Part shown: in pieces, positions 44,869-46,189 of the stretch
Layout: each line of letters starts with the position of its first letter
How positions within the stretch are numbered: the first letter of the stretch is position 1
Assembly (NCBI GenBank): GCA_949373095.1
Contig: CASIBY010000002.1
Coordinates: 1-46,189 of the forward strand
Reading direction: 5' to 3'
Source: Candidatus Poseidoniaceae archaeon
GTDB taxonomy: Archaea > Thermoplasmatota > Poseidoniia > Poseidoniales > Poseidoniaceae
DNA: 46,189 nt
Translations under genes and position numbers: made by a program
Notes under the pieces: model-generated
What the model saw: only the letters and a program-made list of their open reading frames with translations
Told to the model about the DNA's origin: nothing
The model's database searches: none

Positions 44869-45639
44869 ATGAACGACATGAAGGTTGTCAGGCTTCCTGC
44901 CATCCATCACGACGGCAATGCTGTCATCGTATCGGGGCGGTTGGGGAGCCTGCTCATCGATGCAGGGACCTCGTGGTATCAGTCCCTTCAGGTTGAACGA
45001 ATCCGAGGGCAACTCGGAGAGAAGCCTCTCGATCGAATCGCTTTAACCACCCGTCGCTATCCGTGTTCAGGAGGTGCCAAACACATTTCAGAATCGTTCG
45101 GCAACATTCCAGTCCACATTCACGGCGTAGGACAAGCCGCTCTCGAAACAGGAGATTTCTTCACCACATGGGCGAACCGGTACGATTCCGACATGCCTCC
45201 AACCCAAACTACTGCAATTGAAAATAACGAAGTGTTTGCGCTTGGTGACGGTGATGTAGAGGCCATCTGGCTCCCAGGGCATGCTCCAGAGGGAATGGGA
45301 TTCTTGATTCCACACCTTTCAACACTCATCGTTGGCCCCCTTTTGCCTCGGGCCGACCGACCTACGAGATGGGACTTACCTGGCGGTTCGCTCATTGACC
45401 TCATCAAGAGTTTTGAAACAATCAAGCGGCTCCAACCTACATCGATTGTACCCTTTCAAGGTCCAGCGATTCGGGGCAAAGCGCACATACAAGATGTTCT
45501 AGGCCGACATATTGAATTTTTCAATCAGGCTGTTGCAAATGATGGCAAGCCGCCAGCAACATGGCACAGACCTGCACCAACTGCTCTTTGGCTTACGCCC
45601 ATCTCTCCATGGCCTCTTGATGAAAAGGAATCGGTCTAA
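44869..45639 (+). CDS. Metallo-beta-lactamase-fold protein lacking the metal ligands
   Basis: A 256-residue protein with the shape of an MBL-fold hydrolase: LLIDAGTS at 28-35, an LTxxxxxxSGG segment, LPGHAPEGMGF and a C-terminal helical part. The zinc signature HxHxDH is replaced by T61-R-R63-Y-P65-C66. The bridging Asp of the usual GD is P157 (IVGPLLP), and the last His position (normally PGHGP) reads PFQGP. Only H138 remains of the usual ligands. The frame is intact and the flanking Gly-rich motifs are kept. It therefore looks like a maintained pseudoenzyme, perhaps a binding or structural protein, rather than a decaying gene. Its relatives are LACTB2- or glyoxalase II-like. It overlaps the convergent downstream gene by four bases. 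Confidence 0.8.
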   Translation: MNDMKVVRLPAIHHDGNAVIVSGRLGSLLIDAGTSWYQSLQVERIRGQLGEKPLDRIALTTRRYPCSGGAKHISESFGNIPVHIHGVGQAALETGDFFTTWANRYDSDMPPTQTTAIENNEVFALGDGDVEAIWLPGHAPEGMGFLIPHLSTLIVGPLLPRADRPTRWDLPGGSLIDLIKSFETIKRLQPTSIVPFQGPAIRGKAHIQDVLGRHIEFFNQAVANDGKPPATWHRPAPTALWLTPISPWPLDEKESV

Positions 45640-46189
45640 GCGAGTTGAACAGAGCCGATGGCATAGGAACGATCCAATCTCTTGTGTCCACCACGAGAGT
45701 AATCTTTCGCCGTATCATCTTCACTGATTTGGGAACCATCCCATGCATGCATATGATGAATCCATCCACTCCGAACATGGACGATGCCATTCTCTAGGTG
45801 AAGGCTTGATACGGGGCCTGTAATGTTGAATAGAACTTCTTGTCGTTCACTTTTACGGTCATCAAGGCACCATACGCTCCCCTTTTGGGTTCCAACAAGG
45901 AGATTCAAACTCCCTTGATCAATCAAGGATAGTGCTCGGATACATCCGCCGTCCAATATGTATTTTGAAATCATTTCCAACCTGGGAAGGGTGAACACGA
46001 GTACTTCGCCTCGAGCGTTACCTACAATCGCTGTATCGATAGTGTCCATCGGGCCCCGGACCACCAATAAGACGGTAGGAATGGCCTCAAGCCGTATACG
46101 TTGAGCTCTCCCATTCATCGGTTTCCAAGCAAGAAGCCCATCATCCATCGCTACGAGTGTTCCTTCTGACGTTGTGAGGCTGCGGACAA
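45636..46189 (-). CDS. Beta-propeller-like (WD40/PQQ-type repeat) protein, N-terminus outside the window
   Basis: The frame is open from the window edge to a TAG at 45636-45638, giving 184 codons. The sequence shows repeated four-strand blades with patterns such as GTLVAMDDGLLAWKP, AIVGNARGEVLVFTLP, LLVGTQKGSVWCLD and GIVHVRSGWIHHMHAWD. An internal ATG at 46148 is not the start, because repeat sequence continues upstream of it. No enzymatic motif is visible. Beta-propellers usually mediate binding; partner and cellular location are unknown. Confidence 0.65.
   Translation of the reverse strand, partial: VRSLTTSEGTLVAMDDGLLAWKPMNGRAQRIRLEAIPTVLLVVRGPMDTIDTAIVGNARGEVLVFTLPRLEMISKYILDGGCIRALSLIDQGSLNLLVGTQKGSVWCLDDRKSERQEVLFNITGPVSSLHLENGIVHVRSGWIHHMHAWDGSQISEDDTAKDYSRGGHKRLDRSYAIGSVQLA

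Noticed and set aside
1-46189. tRNA, rRNA or insertion-sequence features
   Set aside because: I looked for T-loop consensus, clover-leaf ends, transposase motifs and terminal repeats on both strands and saw none that hold up by eye. Short structured RNAs could still be missed.

Overview
The window reads as a well-assembled piece of an archaeal chromosome. Archaeal markers are a replication factor C small subunit, an archaeal-type aspartyl-tRNA synthetase, membrane-anchored LonB, TrmI, a UPF0147 protein and a 49-residue ribosomal protein L40e. Several starts have a TATA-like element about 25 nt upstream, as expected for leaderless archaeal transcripts. Very large exported Ig-like, DNRLRE-like and calcium-repeat proteins, a bacterial-type MetK and a dense gene layout make a marine Thermoplasmatota lineage (Marine Group II, Ca. 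Poseidoniales, or a relative) the best guess. That placement is an inference from gene content, not a phylogeny.

Layout. (1) 1-708: truncated RFC small subunit gene. (2) 858-12674: two adjacent surface-protein genes of 3061 and 871 residues. (3) 12770-13189: a ferritin-like protein. (4) 13205-23371: an almost entirely minus-strand catabolic locus. (5) 23404-26938: a GDSL esterase with thrombospondin type-3 calcium repeats, then a CPBP membrane protease. (6) 26941-29703: divergent aspS and metK. (7) 29759-38204: two more giant surface proteins flanking trmI. (8) 38279-43237: lonB, an MFS transporter and an AI-2E family permease. (9) 43240-46189: UPF0147, a prepilin-peptidase-like gene broken into many frames, L40e, a metallo-beta-lactamase-fold protein without metal ligands, and a truncated beta-propeller-like gene.

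The most interesting system is the catabolic locus. One part holds a catalytic LigB-type extradiol dioxygenase subunit, overlapped by a degenerate LigB-type partner fused to a 2-aminomuconate-deaminase-type RidA domain. The other is a tightly packed run: kynurenine-formamidase-like hydrolase, atypical SDR, TPR protein, luciferase-like flavin monooxygenase, asparaginase-II-family protein, 2-aminomuconic/2-hydroxymuconic-semialdehyde-dehydrogenase-like ALDH, then panB. The dioxygenase pair, ALDH and RidA domain match in order the first three steps of 2-aminophenol meta-cleavage (ring opening, semialdehyde oxidation, deamination). I infer an archaeal route for degrading an aminated aromatic, perhaps kynurenine- or aminophenol-like. 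The real substrate cannot be read from sequence.

Five exported proteins share one plan (signal peptide, long beta-rich ectodomain, one membrane helix, cytoplasmic tail) and take up about 48% of the window. Two carry SGNH hydrolase domains, one has an N-terminal CxxC thioredoxin-like segment, one ends in a cytoplasmic zinc ribbon, and three end in tryptophan/tyrosine-rich tails. I found no tRNA, rRNA, CRISPR array or insertion sequence. No gene-free stretch exceeds about 150 bases, apart from the broken gene at 43579-44587.
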